Below, piece by piece: positions 33,176 through 41,105 of a stretch of 45,526 nt of DNA. Source of the DNA: Syntrophaceae bacterium UBA5764 (lineage in GTDB: Bacteria > Desulfobacterota > Syntrophia > Syntrophales > Smithellaceae). Within the stretch, counting starts at the first letter, position 1. Every line of letters begins with the position of its first letter. The translations under genes and the position numbers were made by a program. The notes under the pieces were generated by a model, which worked only from the letters and a program-made list of their open reading frames with translations, did no database searches and was not told the origin of the DNA. Location: assembly GCA_002418825.1 (NCBI GenBank), contig DIEW01000033.1, positions 176 through 45,701 on the forward strand, read 5' to 3'.

Positions 33176-34132
33176 ATGAAAACGGGTAGAAAAAAAGTTG
33201 GTCTTGCTTTGGGAGGAGGAGGAGCCAGAGGCTTTTCCCATATAGGCGTTCTCAGCGTTCTGGAACAGGAAGGCGTTGATATCGATTTGATTGTGGGTAC
33301 GAGCGCCGGCGCCTTGGTCGGCGGCGCCTATGCCAGCGGCCTTTCACTCAAGGAAGTTCAGACAAAAATAGACACCTACCTGCGCAGTCCCGAATTCGAC
33401 AAATCTTCGCTCAAGACAATCGGACTGTCGTTTTCCCCGACGGGAAAAACCTCTTTCCAAAAGGTGCAGACGTTTCTGATGAATCGTTACTATCTTGTGC
33501 GCGCTTTTCTGAAACCGTCCATATTACCTTCCGAGGAGTTTAAATCGTTGGTCAATTATCTTCTCCCCGATATTGATATCCGCGATACCCGCATTCCTTT
33601 CCACGCCGTGGCGACGGATTTGATTAACGGCCAAGAGGTTATTCTTTCCGAAGGATCGATACGTCAGGCGGTGCTGGCCAGTGCTTCTGTTCCGGGGGCG
33701 GTGGAACCGGTGCGATGGGGAGATATGCTTCTGGCCGACGGCAGCATTACCAGCAGCGTTCCCGTCAGGGCGGCGCGCAGATTGGGCGCGGATATCGTTA
33801 TAGCCGTAATGATAGGTCGCGTCCTGCCCAAGGCTACGGACGGGGATGTGGACACGGCGACGGAAATTATATACCGTGCGGGAGAAATTGCGGCAAATAA
33901 ACTGGAAGAAACAGAGCTGGCCGGTGCGGATGTTATCATCCGGCCGGAAGTTGGCGACCTTCATTGGTCGGATTTCACCCGCTCCGCGGATCTCATCAGG
34001 AATGGCGAGAATGCCTGTCGCGAATCACTCAAAAGCATCAACATTTATCTGGGCAGGAGCGAGCGCGTCCCAACTTTCCGCCGGCGTCTCGCCGGTTTTT
34101 TTCGTCGTTTTTTTGTCCGAGAAAAAAAATGA
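33176..34132 (+). CDS. Patatin-like phospholipase (RssA/NTE type)
   Basis: This protein of 318 aa is a serine lipid hydrolase of the patatin family. The oxyanion loop GGGGARG (residues about 13-19), nucleophile elbow GTSAG (residues 42-46) and catalytic DGS (in LLADGSITSSVPV) are all intact. Such enzymes cleave acyl groups from phospholipids on the inner leaflet. A basic, hydrophobic C-terminus (FRRRLAGFFRRFFVREKK) could bind the membrane. The GGAGGAGGAGCC run is inside the gene. A sigma-70-type promoter precedes it. It is convergent with the HTH-ferredoxin gene at 34198. Confidence 0.88.
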   Translation: MKTGRKKVGLALGGGGARGFSHIGVLSVLEQEGVDIDLIVGTSAGALVGGAYASGLSLKEVQTKIDTYLRSPEFDKSSLKTIGLSFSPTGKTSFQKVQTFLMNRYYLVRAFLKPSILPSEEFKSLVNYLLPDIDIRDTRIPFHAVATDLINGQEVILSEGSIRQAVLASASVPGAVEPVRWGDMLLADGSITSSVPVRAARRLGADIVIAVMIGRVLPKATDGDVDTATEIIYRAGEIAANKLEETELAGADVIIRPEVGDLHWSDFTRSADLIRNGENACRESLKSINIYLGRSERVPTFRRRLAGFFRRFFVREKK

Positions 34133-34197
34133 AATTAGTTTACCCGGCGTAAAAAAAGCGTGTTAAAATCCCTAGGATGTCGATTGATGTTCTTCGG

Positions 34198-35190
34198 TTA
34201 AGCCGGAACGAAGTCGGCGGGCCGGACTTCCTTGAGTCGTATTGCCTCCGTAGGGCAGGAAACAGCGCAGACGCCGCAACCCATGCAAATTTCTTCATGG
34301 ATAACGGCCAAATCATTATCCACGGATATAGCGTCGAAAAAACAGCGTTCCGTGCAGGTTTTACAGCCCGTGCATAAATCGGAATCGACCAAGGCGACGA
34401 AGCGGCTGGGGGCAACCCACTTTTTAGGACCTTTCATTATCTGCCAGCTCAGGCAGCAGTCCTTGCAGCAGTTGCAGACGACGTGTCCCACGGTCTGGCG
34501 ATTATCGACGACATGCACAAGACCTTCCTCTTCACACAGTTTTATTATCTTTATTGCCTCGCTTTTAGTGAGGGGTCGGCCTGTTCCTCTTTCTATATTG
34601 TATTCGGCGGCGCGGTCTACCTGCATACAGACTTCCAGCGGCTTGCCGCAGGAACCGTCAATTACGCGGCAGGAACATTTTGTGACGGAAAGGCTTCTGG
34701 CGCTTTCAATGATTTTTATCACATCATCATAAGCGAGTATCCGCGATTCGGGATCAACGTGTTCGTTAACCGGTATCACTCGCATGACAGAGCCGGGAAG
34801 AAAGTCGGTTATTGTCTGGCCGTATGCTGGCCATTCCTTTTGCATGTATGCTTTCCACAGGTCAAGAATTTTTCTTGGCAAGCCCGGTGTCAGACTGGTG
34901 GAATCATGCATTTGGGGTACGCTTTTCACACGGTAGAATTTTATCTCCTCGCCTTTACGCGCCTTGAAGATAAGCCCTCTTTTGAATAGCGATTCCACCA
35001 TGGCTTCTATTGTTTTTTCAGAGAGACCGGTTTTCTGGGCGAGTTCGCCTGTGGTTGACGGTGGTGAAGCGGCAAACAGTAATTTCGCTTCCTCGTCGTT
35101 GACCAGCGCTTCAAATATTTTTGGAATTAAAGGAGATTCTCCCGCACCGATTCCTTCCGCCAGTTGCCGGCAAAGTTTTGCGCTTGTCAT
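34198..35190 (-). CDS. HTH-ferredoxin fusion with extra Cys clusters
   Basis: This protein of 330 aa combines an N-terminal winged helix (about residues 35-85, STTGELAQKTGLSEKTIEAM) with a C-terminal 2[4Fe-4S] ferredoxin module. The module contains CTGCKTCTERC and CMGCGVCAVSCP. The middle carries further cysteines, in CSCRVIDGSCG, CMQVD and CNCCKDCC. It may be a redox- or iron-sulfur-sensing regulator, or an electron carrier with a DNA-binding-like domain. The ATG follows AGGAGG. It is divergent from the TetR-Mo-oxidoreductase unit, so a redox link to that enzyme is possible. This arrangement of a ferredoxin with an ArsR-like domain recurs in Syntrophus-like genomes, to my recollection. Confidence 0.75.
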   Translation of the reverse strand: MTSAKLCRQLAEGIGAGESPLIPKIFEALVNDEEAKLLFAASPPSTTGELAQKTGLSEKTIEAMVESLFKRGLIFKARKGEEIKFYRVKSVPQMHDSTSLTPGLPRKILDLWKAYMQKEWPAYGQTITDFLPGSVMRVIPVNEHVDPESRILAYDDVIKIIESARSLSVTKCSCRVIDGSCGKPLEVCMQVDRAAEYNIERGTGRPLTKSEAIKIIKLCEEEGLVHVVDNRQTVGHVVCNCCKDCCLSWQIMKGPKKWVAPSRFVALVDSDLCTGCKTCTERCFFDAISVDNDLAVIHEEICMGCGVCAVSCPTEAIRLKEVRPADFVPA

Positions 35191-35315
35191 ATATAATTCC
35201 TCCTGTTTTCTGGATGATAAGTATCAAAAATTAATACCGTGGTGTCAAGGAAAAATCAAGATGACAATTAAATGATGTAAATAATTCAAATGCTTGTATT
35301 TTTATGTAAATTTCC

Positions 35316-35345
35316 TTGACTTATAGACGACTGGTCTATTATAGT
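35316..35345 (+). promoter_or_regulatory. Promoter of the TetR/molybdo-oxidoreductase unit
   Basis: TTGACT (35316-35321) is followed after 18 nt by TATAGT (35340-35345). The palindromic operator at 35323-35339 fills the spacer between the boxes. Confidence 0.5.
35323..35339. promoter_or_regulatory. TetR-type palindromic operator
   Basis: ATAGAC (35323-35328) and GTCTAT (35334-35339) flank GACTG. This form, with ATAGAC/GTCTAT arms around a 5-bp centre, is typical of operators of LmrA/AcrR-like TetR proteins. It overlaps the promoter of the TetR gene starting at 35380. Confidence 0.65.
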
Positions 35346-35379
35346 GTAAGTGAAATTTTTTGACAGGGGGGAGACAGTA

Positions 35380-35961
35380 ATGGCGCAGAGCTCTACTCGC
35401 GAAGAAATTGTCCGCAAAGGAGCCGCTCTTATTCACGCGCAGGGTTATAACGCGACGGGCATCAAGCAGATTCTTGATGCAGCTGGTGTTCCCAAGGGTT
35501 CGTTTTATTTTTATTTTAAAAGTAAAGAGGATTTTGGCCTTTCGGTAATAGAATATTTTAGGAAATTCATTCAAGAGATGGGAGACAAATACCTTCAGGA
35601 CACTAGCGTACCTCCTTTAAAAAGACTTTCCAGTTTCTTTGCTGCCTATCATGATCTTTTCGAGAAAATGGATTTGTGCCGTGGCTGCCCTATTGGCAAT
35701 CTGATGCAGGAGATGAGTGATCATAGCCCAAACTTTCGGAAAAAAATAAACGAAGTCTATTCCGAAATGCAGAAAGGCATAGAACGGTTGCTGCGGGAAG
35801 CCCGGGCAGACGGAGATATCGATGCCGATATAGATGCGTCAAAGACAGCGCAATTTATTATTAATGCCTGGGAAGGGGCAATCATGCACATGAAACTGGT
35901 GAAAGACACAAAGCCGTTGTCAGTTTTCAAAAAAATGATTTTTGAGCGCATCCTTAAATAA
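35380..35961 (+). CDS. TetR-family regulator of the molybdo-oxidoreductase
   Basis: This protein of 193 aa has a TetR helix-turn-helix (about residues 8-50, GYNATGIKQILDAAGVPKGS then FYFYFKSKEDF). The C-terminal domain carries CRGCPIGNLMQEM, a cysteine-containing block seen in LmrA/YxaF-type TetR proteins. ATG 35380 follows GGGGGGAG; the in-frame GTG at 35350 is rejected. Its operator lies in its own promoter. The oxidoreductase gene starts 35 nt after its stop behind a strong AAAGGAGG, so it likely controls that gene as well as itself. A thiol- or electrophile-sensing role through the cysteines is possible. Confidence 0.85.
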   Translation: MAQSSTREEIVRKGAALIHAQGYNATGIKQILDAAGVPKGSFYFYFKSKEDFGLSVIEYFRKFIQEMGDKYLQDTSVPPLKRLSSFFAAYHDLFEKMDLCRGCPIGNLMQEMSDHSPNFRKKINEVYSEMQKGIERLLREARADGDIDADIDASKTAQFIINAWEGAIMHMKLVKDTKPLSVFKKMIFERILK

Positions 35962-35996
35962 GACGCGATTATTTTTAAAATAAAAGGAGGTACAGT

Positions 35997-38231
35997 ATGG
36001 GGCAATGGCATAAAACAGGATGCGTTCTTTGCGCGCAGAACTGCGGTCTGGAAATCGAGGTGGAAAATAACCGCATTGTCAAAGTTAGAGGAGATAAGAC
36101 CAACGTCAAAAGCGAAGGCTACGTTTGCCGCAAAGGCATGAACATCGCCTATCATCAGCATAATGCTGACCGGCTGAAATATCCGCTCAAAAAAGTCGGA
36201 AATAAATTCGAACGCATTTCCTGGGGTCAGGCTATTGATGAAATAGCGGCTAAATTAAAAAATATTTTAGACCAGTACGGGCCGCGTTCATTTGCTTACA
36301 TGGGCGGCGGTGGGCAGGGCTGCCATTTCGAAGCGGCTTTCGGCGTGAGATTGATGCGCTTGTTGGGATCACAATACCAGTACAGCGCGCTGGCCCAGGA
36401 ATTTGCCGGGGCTTTCTGGGTCTGCGGGCGTACGTACGGGAAGCAATACCTACATGATCAGCCGGATATTGACCATACCGATCTCCTTTTGGTGCTTGGT
36501 TGGAATGGCATGCAGAGCCACCAGATCCCCCAGGCGCCTCGCCAGCTTCTGAGGCTTTCCAAGGACAAGAACAAGGTCTTGATCGTGGTCGATCCGCGGC
36601 TGAGTGAGACGGCAAAGCTTGCCGACATCCACCTGCCCATCCGTCCCGGCACGGACGCCCTGCTCCTGAAGTCCATGATCTCCATCCTTCTGAAGGAAGG
36701 CTGGGAAAACAAGGAGTACCTGGCCAACCGTACATCCGGGTTCGATCAGGTAAGATCCTATTTTGAGCACTTCGATGCCCGTTCCGCCATCCAAACCTGT
36801 GGACTGGACTTTGATCAGGTCCGGGAGGTGACCAGGCTTTACGCCACACGCAAATCTTCCCTGCGTTACGATCTGGGCATTTTCATGGGGCGTCACAGCG
36901 GTTTGAATTCCTACCTGATCGTCCTTCTGCAATCGATTTGCGGAAGGCTCTGTGTTCCGGGCGGCAACATCATTCCCGGGCACATGATGCCCATTGGGTC
37001 CCATACGGACGAACGGGATCCCAAGGTCTGGCGGACCGTCGCAACCCACTCCTTCCCGGTTTGCGGCGTTTTCCCGCCCAATGTCATGCCGGAGGAGATC
37101 CTGTCCGATCATCCCGAAAGGCTGCGGGCGGTGCTTGTATCCGGTTCCAATCCCTTGCGCTCCTATGCGGACACCACGGCCTATGAAAAGGCCTTTCAGA
37201 GGCTGGACCTGCTGGTCACGGCGGAAATCGCCATGACGGAAACAGCGGCCCTTTCCCACTATGTGCTGCCTTCGCGAACCGGCTACGAATCCTGGGACGG
37301 CACCTTCTTCCCTCTGACCTATCCGGGCATCTTCTTCCAGATGCGCCGTCCCATCCTCGATCCGGAAGGGGAACCCCTGGAACTGGGTGAAATTCATCTT
37401 CGGATCGCCGATCAACTGGGATTGATTCCACCGATACCGGAAACCCTTTACGAAGCCGCTTTCGCCGATCGCGCTACCTTCGGAAAGGCCCTCATCGAAT
37501 ACGCTGTAACGGAGCCGAAGGCGTTGAAGGCCATGCCGTTTGTCCTGGGGAAGACCCTGGGGAAGGCCCTGGGTTCCGTCCACCTCGCGGCGCTGTGGGG
37601 CATGCTGCAGGTCGCCCCCAAGTCCTTCTACAAAAGCGCCATCCGGGCGGGCTTCCACCCGGGTCCGACCCTGGGTGAGGACCTCTTCCAGGCGATTCTC
37701 GATCATCCCGAAGGGATCTGGGTGGGAAAGGTCGATCCGGAGGACTATTTTGCGGAGATCAAAACCGCAGACGGCAGGATCAACCTCCATATCCCGGAGC
37801 TCCTCGACGAACTGGAAGGCATCGAGGCACAACGGGAAGAGGCGGCCCTAATTCTGCCCCCCGAATTTCCCCTGATCCTCATGGCGGGCCGGCATATCTC
37901 CACCAACGCCAATACCAACATGCGCGATCCCGCCTGGAACAAGGGCAAACGCGCCTGTACCCTGGCCATGCATCCCGAGGATGCGGCCGCATTGAATCTC
38001 CAGGACGGCCAACAGGTCAAGGTCACCACGGAAGCCGGTTCGGAAGAGGTCGAGCTGGAAATTGCCGGCACGGCGCACAAAGGGCACGTGGTTCTCCCCC
38101 ACGGCTTCGGCCTCGTGTACAACGGCGTCAAGTACGGCGCCAATGTGAACCGCCTGACGAAAAATACGCACCGCGATCAGTTCGGTACCCCCATGCACCG
38201 CTTTGTTCCCTGCCGGGTCGAGGCGAAGTGA
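35997..38231 (+). CDS. Molybdopterin (bis-MGD) oxidoreductase
   Basis: This protein of 744 aa is a DMSO-reductase-superfamily enzyme. The N-terminal [4Fe-4S] motif is Cys9-x2-Cys12-x3-Cys16-x27-Cys44. Cys143 in FWVCGRTYG is the best candidate Mo/W ligand, as in formate-dehydrogenase-like or thiosulfate reductase-like catalytic subunits. The last domain (about residues 620-744) is the molydopterin-dinucleotide-binding fold with GRHISTNANTNMRDP. There is no Tat signal, so it is cytoplasmic. No electron-transfer subunit is encoded next to it, although a ferredoxin-like gene is divergent upstream. Base composition and codon choice shift to GC-rich from about residue 115 onward with no break in frame. 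The substrate is unknown. Confidence 0.88.
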   Translation: MGQWHKTGCVLCAQNCGLEIEVENNRIVKVRGDKTNVKSEGYVCRKGMNIAYHQHNADRLKYPLKKVGNKFERISWGQAIDEIAAKLKNILDQYGPRSFAYMGGGGQGCHFEAAFGVRLMRLLGSQYQYSALAQEFAGAFWVCGRTYGKQYLHDQPDIDHTDLLLVLGWNGMQSHQIPQAPRQLLRLSKDKNKVLIVVDPRLSETAKLADIHLPIRPGTDALLLKSMISILLKEGWENKEYLANRTSGFDQVRSYFEHFDARSAIQTCGLDFDQVREVTRLYATRKSSLRYDLGIFMGRHSGLNSYLIVLLQSICGRLCVPGGNIIPGHMMPIGSHTDERDPKVWRTVATHSFPVCGVFPPNVMPEEILSDHPERLRAVLVSGSNPLRSYADTTAYEKAFQRLDLLVTAEIAMTETAALSHYVLPSRTGYESWDGTFFPLTYPGIFFQMRRPILDPEGEPLELGEIHLRIADQLGLIPPIPETLYEAAFADRATFGKALIEYAVTEPKALKAMPFVLGKTLGKALGSVHLAALWGMLQVAPKSFYKSAIRAGFHPGPTLGEDLFQAILDHPEGIWVGKVDPEDYFAEIKTADGRINLHIPELLDELEGIEAQREEAALILPPEFPLILMAGRHISTNANTNMRDPAWNKGKRACTLAMHPEDAAALNLQDGQQVKVTTEAGSEEVELEIAGTAHKGHVVLPHGFGLVYNGVKYGANVNRLTKNTHRDQFGTPMHRFVPCRVEAK

Positions 38232-38330
38232 ATGGATGGGGGGGAAACAGCGCCTATGTCCCTGGCCTCGGGGAGGGGCGCCCGAAGGTCCGTCCGGGCA
38301 GGCCTGGCAACGGCTGCTATCGCAAAGCGG

Positions 38331-38361
38331 CGGTCAAGGATGGAGACACATCCTTGACCCG
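38331..38361. terminator. Hairpin after the oxidoreductase gene
   Basis: GGTCAAGGATG and CATCCTTGACC are perfect 11-bp arms around a 6-nt loop, and the stem extends with a GGC/GCC pair after a one-base bulge. It sits between convergent genes about 100 nt after the stop. There is no T-run, so termination would be inefficient or factor-dependent. Confidence 0.5.
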
Positions 38362-38412
38362 CCGGTAAAGACCTCAGGCCTAAAGGGCCTCTGGATGGTT
38401 TCCGAGTTTCGC

Positions 38413-39108
38413 TTATCGGTTCAATGGGACCGTCGGGGTCCGCGGTTTCTTGTCAACAGCCGGCCGGTTCAGGTCCTGCGGCTTGATCGGCGCCCGCTGT
38501 ATCCATTCAATCTTGTCCAGGTTACGCACACTCTGGCCCTGAATGTAGTTCTTCCATTTCTGGTCGATCTTGGCGCCTTCCATTTCCACGTTGGCCAGGA
38601 CCGTTCCCTGGAGATTTGCCCCGGTCAAATCCGCCCGCCAGAGAGAGCTGTTGGAGAGGTCTGCACCACTCAGGTTGGCCTGAATCAATTTGGAGGTTTG
38701 AAGATAGGCTGACGTCAACTTCGCTCCCGAGAGATTGGCTCCCGTAAAATCTGCACCCCCGGCCGGGACGCTGGACCAGTCCACATTGACGAGAGATGCC
38801 CCCTTGAGGTTTACGTTATGAAAATGTGCGTTATGGAAACTGCCGTTGTCAAACTTTGCGCCCTCCATCTTGGCGAAATCGAAAACGAGGCCCCACATGC
38901 GGCTTCCACGAAAATCCGCCCTGCTGAAGTCAACGTTCTTGTACTGCCGCTGCGTGAGATTGATCTGGGTGATGCCGCTCAGATCGGCATTCTGCATGTT
39001 CTTGTCCCCGGCCAGCATCCGGTCCACATCGGCTTGGCTGTACGCCGCCACGGATGTCGGTCCCATTGCCATGATCACGACCAACGTAAGTACAGCAAAT
39101 CTTTGCAT
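38413..39108 (-). CDS. Exported pentapeptide-repeat protein
   Basis: This protein of 231 aa has a signal peptide (FAVLTLVVIMAMGPTSVAA) and a run of pentapeptide repeats (A-N/D-L-x-x). The repeats run from ADLSG near residue 41 through ADFRG, ANLSG, ANLSG and ADLSN to ADLTG and ANLQG. These fold into a right-handed quadrilateral beta-helix. The C-terminus is Pro/Lys-rich. The ATG at 39108 is preferred to the one at 39114 because AGGAGG is then eight bases away. Being exported, it does not act as a gyrase-mimic of the Qnr type. It is followed upstream by a lipoprotein gene. Confidence 0.78.
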   Translation of the reverse strand: MQRFAVLTLVVIMAMGPTSVAAYSQADVDRMLAGDKNMQNADLSGITQINLTQRQYKNVDFSRADFRGSRMWGLVFDFAKMEGAKFDNGSFHNAHFHNVNLKGASLVNVDWSSVPAGGADFTGANLSGAKLTSAYLQTSKLIQANLSGADLSNSSLWRADLTGANLQGTVLANVEMEGAKIDQKWKNYIQGQSVRNLDKIEWIQRAPIKPQDLNRPAVDKKPRTPTVPLNR

Positions 39109-39179
39109 CCCCATTTCCTCCCTTCTTCAAATGGACAAACTGTGTCGAAACTTCAATAATTCTTAGTAATATCGGCAGA

Positions 39180-39809
39180 TTATTTCTTGCCTTCTCCAGG
39201 GATCCCGATCTTCATGCCCCCCGGAAGGCCCGGGATGCTCAGCTTTTGGTACCCCGAAGGAATGTCAAACAGGCTGTCCGGTTGGCTGCCGATGTTGATG
39301 TCACGGTATTCCATCACCCAGCTTCCGTCATCGGCCGCCGTCTTGACGGGGAAATTGATGTCCGTTGCCCACCACTGGTGGAGGATCACGACCTTGCCAT
39401 CGGCCTTGGTGGTTAATTCATATTTTATCGCAGAATGACCGGCGACGGTTTCACGGCCTAACTCCTTACGGCTCACTTCCCCCTTGACGGTCTCCGAGAT
39501 CGTCTGGTGCTGAATGTCCGAAACGCCCTCCATTTCCATATACGTCTTCTGGGAAGTCATGATCGTCCAGGCTTTGTTGAGATCCTGCCGGACAATGGTG
39601 GAGGATCCCGCCATTTCGGAGTCTGCCCGGAATTTACCCGGTTTCATGTAGATCTTCGAGGTGATCGTCTGACCCGCGGAGGTGCTCGCCATGGTAGCGG
39701 AAAACTCCTGGGGCATCGGCCCTTTCGCAATCTCTTTGTCTTTCCCGCAACCCGCGGCCATGAGAAAAACACAGAACACCAACGCAACCTTAAGCCATGC
39801 ACTTTTCAT
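39180..39809 (-). CDS. Lipoprotein with DUF4412-like domain
   Basis: This protein of 209 aa has a lipobox MAAGC (Cys near residue 21) after a hydrophobic signal. The rest is a beta-sandwich rich in Thr and Lys, with an MKPGKFRADSEM segment typical of DUF4412/LolA-like folds that bind lipid or a hydrophobic partner. The end contains a Gly/Pro-rich tail (LPGGMKIGIPGEG). GGAGG precedes the ATG. It is encoded upstream of the pentapeptide-repeat gene on the same strand with a 71-nt gap; the two may be an envelope unit. Confidence 0.72.
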   Translation of the reverse strand: MKSAWLKVALVFCVFLMAAGCGKDKEIAKGPMPQEFSATMASTSAGQTITSKIYMKPGKFRADSEMAGSSTIVRQDLNKAWTIMTSQKTYMEMEGVSDIQHQTISETVKGEVSRKELGRETVAGHSAIKYELTTKADGKVVILHQWWATDINFPVKTAADDGSWVMEYRDINIGSQPDSLFDIPSGYQKLSIPGLPGGMKIGIPGEGKK

Positions 39810-39959
39810 CCCTTTACCTCCTGCAACGTCATGATAGATTTCAGCGTCTCGACGAAGAGCCGCCGGTCGGTTTCCGCACGGATCCTCATCCCTTCTCCCC
39901 TCGCCGGTGGCATCCTCTTTGTTCCCGTTCGCCGACCGTATAGGAAGGCGCGGGAATCC

Positions 39960-40778
39960 TCAGGGCAGAATGATCAACGGCGTATGGCCTTCATAGACCA
40001 GGTCGTTGATCAGGAATTTTCTGGCGATCTGATCCAGGAACATCCTCGATCCCCTCTGCACCACGATGAATTCGTTTTGCTTCTGCTGGATGATCCTCTT
40101 GAGGTCTCGCCAGGCATGGTCCCCGAGATACAGTTCATAGGAAGCCTCTTTCCGGTCGGAATACAGTTGCGAAAGCTCCCTTAAATACCTTTCCGTGGCC
40201 TCCTGGTCGTCTTCGGGGGTTACGACGGAAAAAAAGACGATTCTTGATCCCTCATTTCCATTGAGTTGCAAAAGCTTGTTTAATTCGATCAGGTTCAGGG
40301 GATAGGTTTTCTGAACCGCCACGTGGATCGCATCGGGTGCGCAACAGGGGGCCTGCTGGGGCATGGCGACGATGAGGTTGTCGATACCGTCGATGACATT
40401 CACGGCCTGGCTGCCGATGAAGAGTTTCTTCATCAGGCCCGTCCCCTTGATCCCCAGGAACACCAAATGGTTGTAAGGTTTTTTCAGTAATTTTCGCAAA
40501 GCCGCCACCAGGTTTTCCTCGGACACGACATGTTGAATCGAGGTCGTTCCCGGTAGAGCCGTTGCCGTCAATCGTACAAGCTGCTCCCTGGCCTCCCGGT
40601 TCGCCGCGTCGATCAGTTTCGTTTTGGTTTCATAGGGCGTCATGAGCGGTGACAGGGCAAGGGTATTGTGGAACACGAGCAAGTCGGCGCCTGATCTCCT
40701 GCTCCAATCATGGGCAAAACGAAGCAGGTGTTCGGAATAAGGCGAGAAATCGATCAGTACGATAAACCTGTTCTTCAT
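39960..40778 (-). CDS. Tandem universal stress protein (UspA-type)
   Basis: This protein of 272 aa has two Usp domains in tandem. The first begins FIVLIDFSPYSEHLLRFA and shows HLVFLGIKGTG (the ATP-loop-like G-x2-G-x segment); the second is divergent and lacks a clear ATP-binding motif. The ATG at 40778 follows GAGGAG; an in-frame start at 40859 is rejected. Usp proteins help survive stress or starvation and some bind ATP. The gene is divergent from the cation antiporter, a common pairing in which Usp may sense ion or energy status. Confidence 0.8.
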   Translation of the reverse strand: MKNRFIVLIDFSPYSEHLLRFAHDWSRRSGADLLVFHNTLALSPLMTPYETKTKLIDAANREAREQLVRLTATALPGTTSIQHVVSEENLVAALRKLLKKPYNHLVFLGIKGTGLMKKLFIGSQAVNVIDGIDNLIVAMPQQAPCCAPDAIHVAVQKTYPLNLIELNKLLQLNGNEGSRIVFFSVVTPEDDQEATERYLRELSQLYSDRKEASYELYLGDHAWRDLKRIIQQKQNEFIVVQRGSRMFLDQIARKFLINDLVYEGHTPLIILP

Positions 40779-41105
40779 GGCATTCTCCTCCGTCGTACTT
40801 GGACTCCGGTTACGTGAATCGGTAAGGCGGGAACGGTTCCAGAAAAGAGTTGATCTCAATATGAAATTTTTACTAGAATACCGATCGACCTACATAGAAG
40901 TCAAGAGTTAAATCGGAGATTGTTAAATCGGACACAACCGAGGCAAGGGGCACAACGTTGGGGATCTTTCCCTGCCCTGCAAGATGCCTCCTCAATCAAG
41001 ATAGGATTCTCTGCCCTGTCGATTTCTTCTGTACCTTTTTGTACCAACCGATCGCCCTGTTCGCGTGCAATTGTCCAAAGGTCCGGTCAGAAAAGGAGAA
41101 AAAAC
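40779..41105. other. Divergent intergenic region with promoter and direct repeats (327 nt)
   Basis: It holds a candidate promoter TTGATC (40850-40855) and TAGAAT (40874-40879), 18 nt apart, pointing to the antiporter, and the direct repeats at 40907-40932. The region is more AT-rich than the flanking genes. No gene was supportable: the long in-frame extension upstream of 41106 lacks a ribosome site. Confidence 0.5.
40907..40932. repeat. Two direct 11-bp repeats near the antiporter promoter
   Basis: GTTAAATCGGA occurs at 40907-40917 and again at 40922-40932, a 15-bp period, just downstream of the candidate -10. Tandem half-sites like these are typical of response-regulator operators. The regulator is unknown. 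Confidence 0.45.

Noticed and set aside
36450..37832. 460-codon minus-strand frame opposite the molybdo-oxidoreductase
   Set aside because: GC-rich coding DNA often opens the opposite strand; the sense protein has all family motifs.
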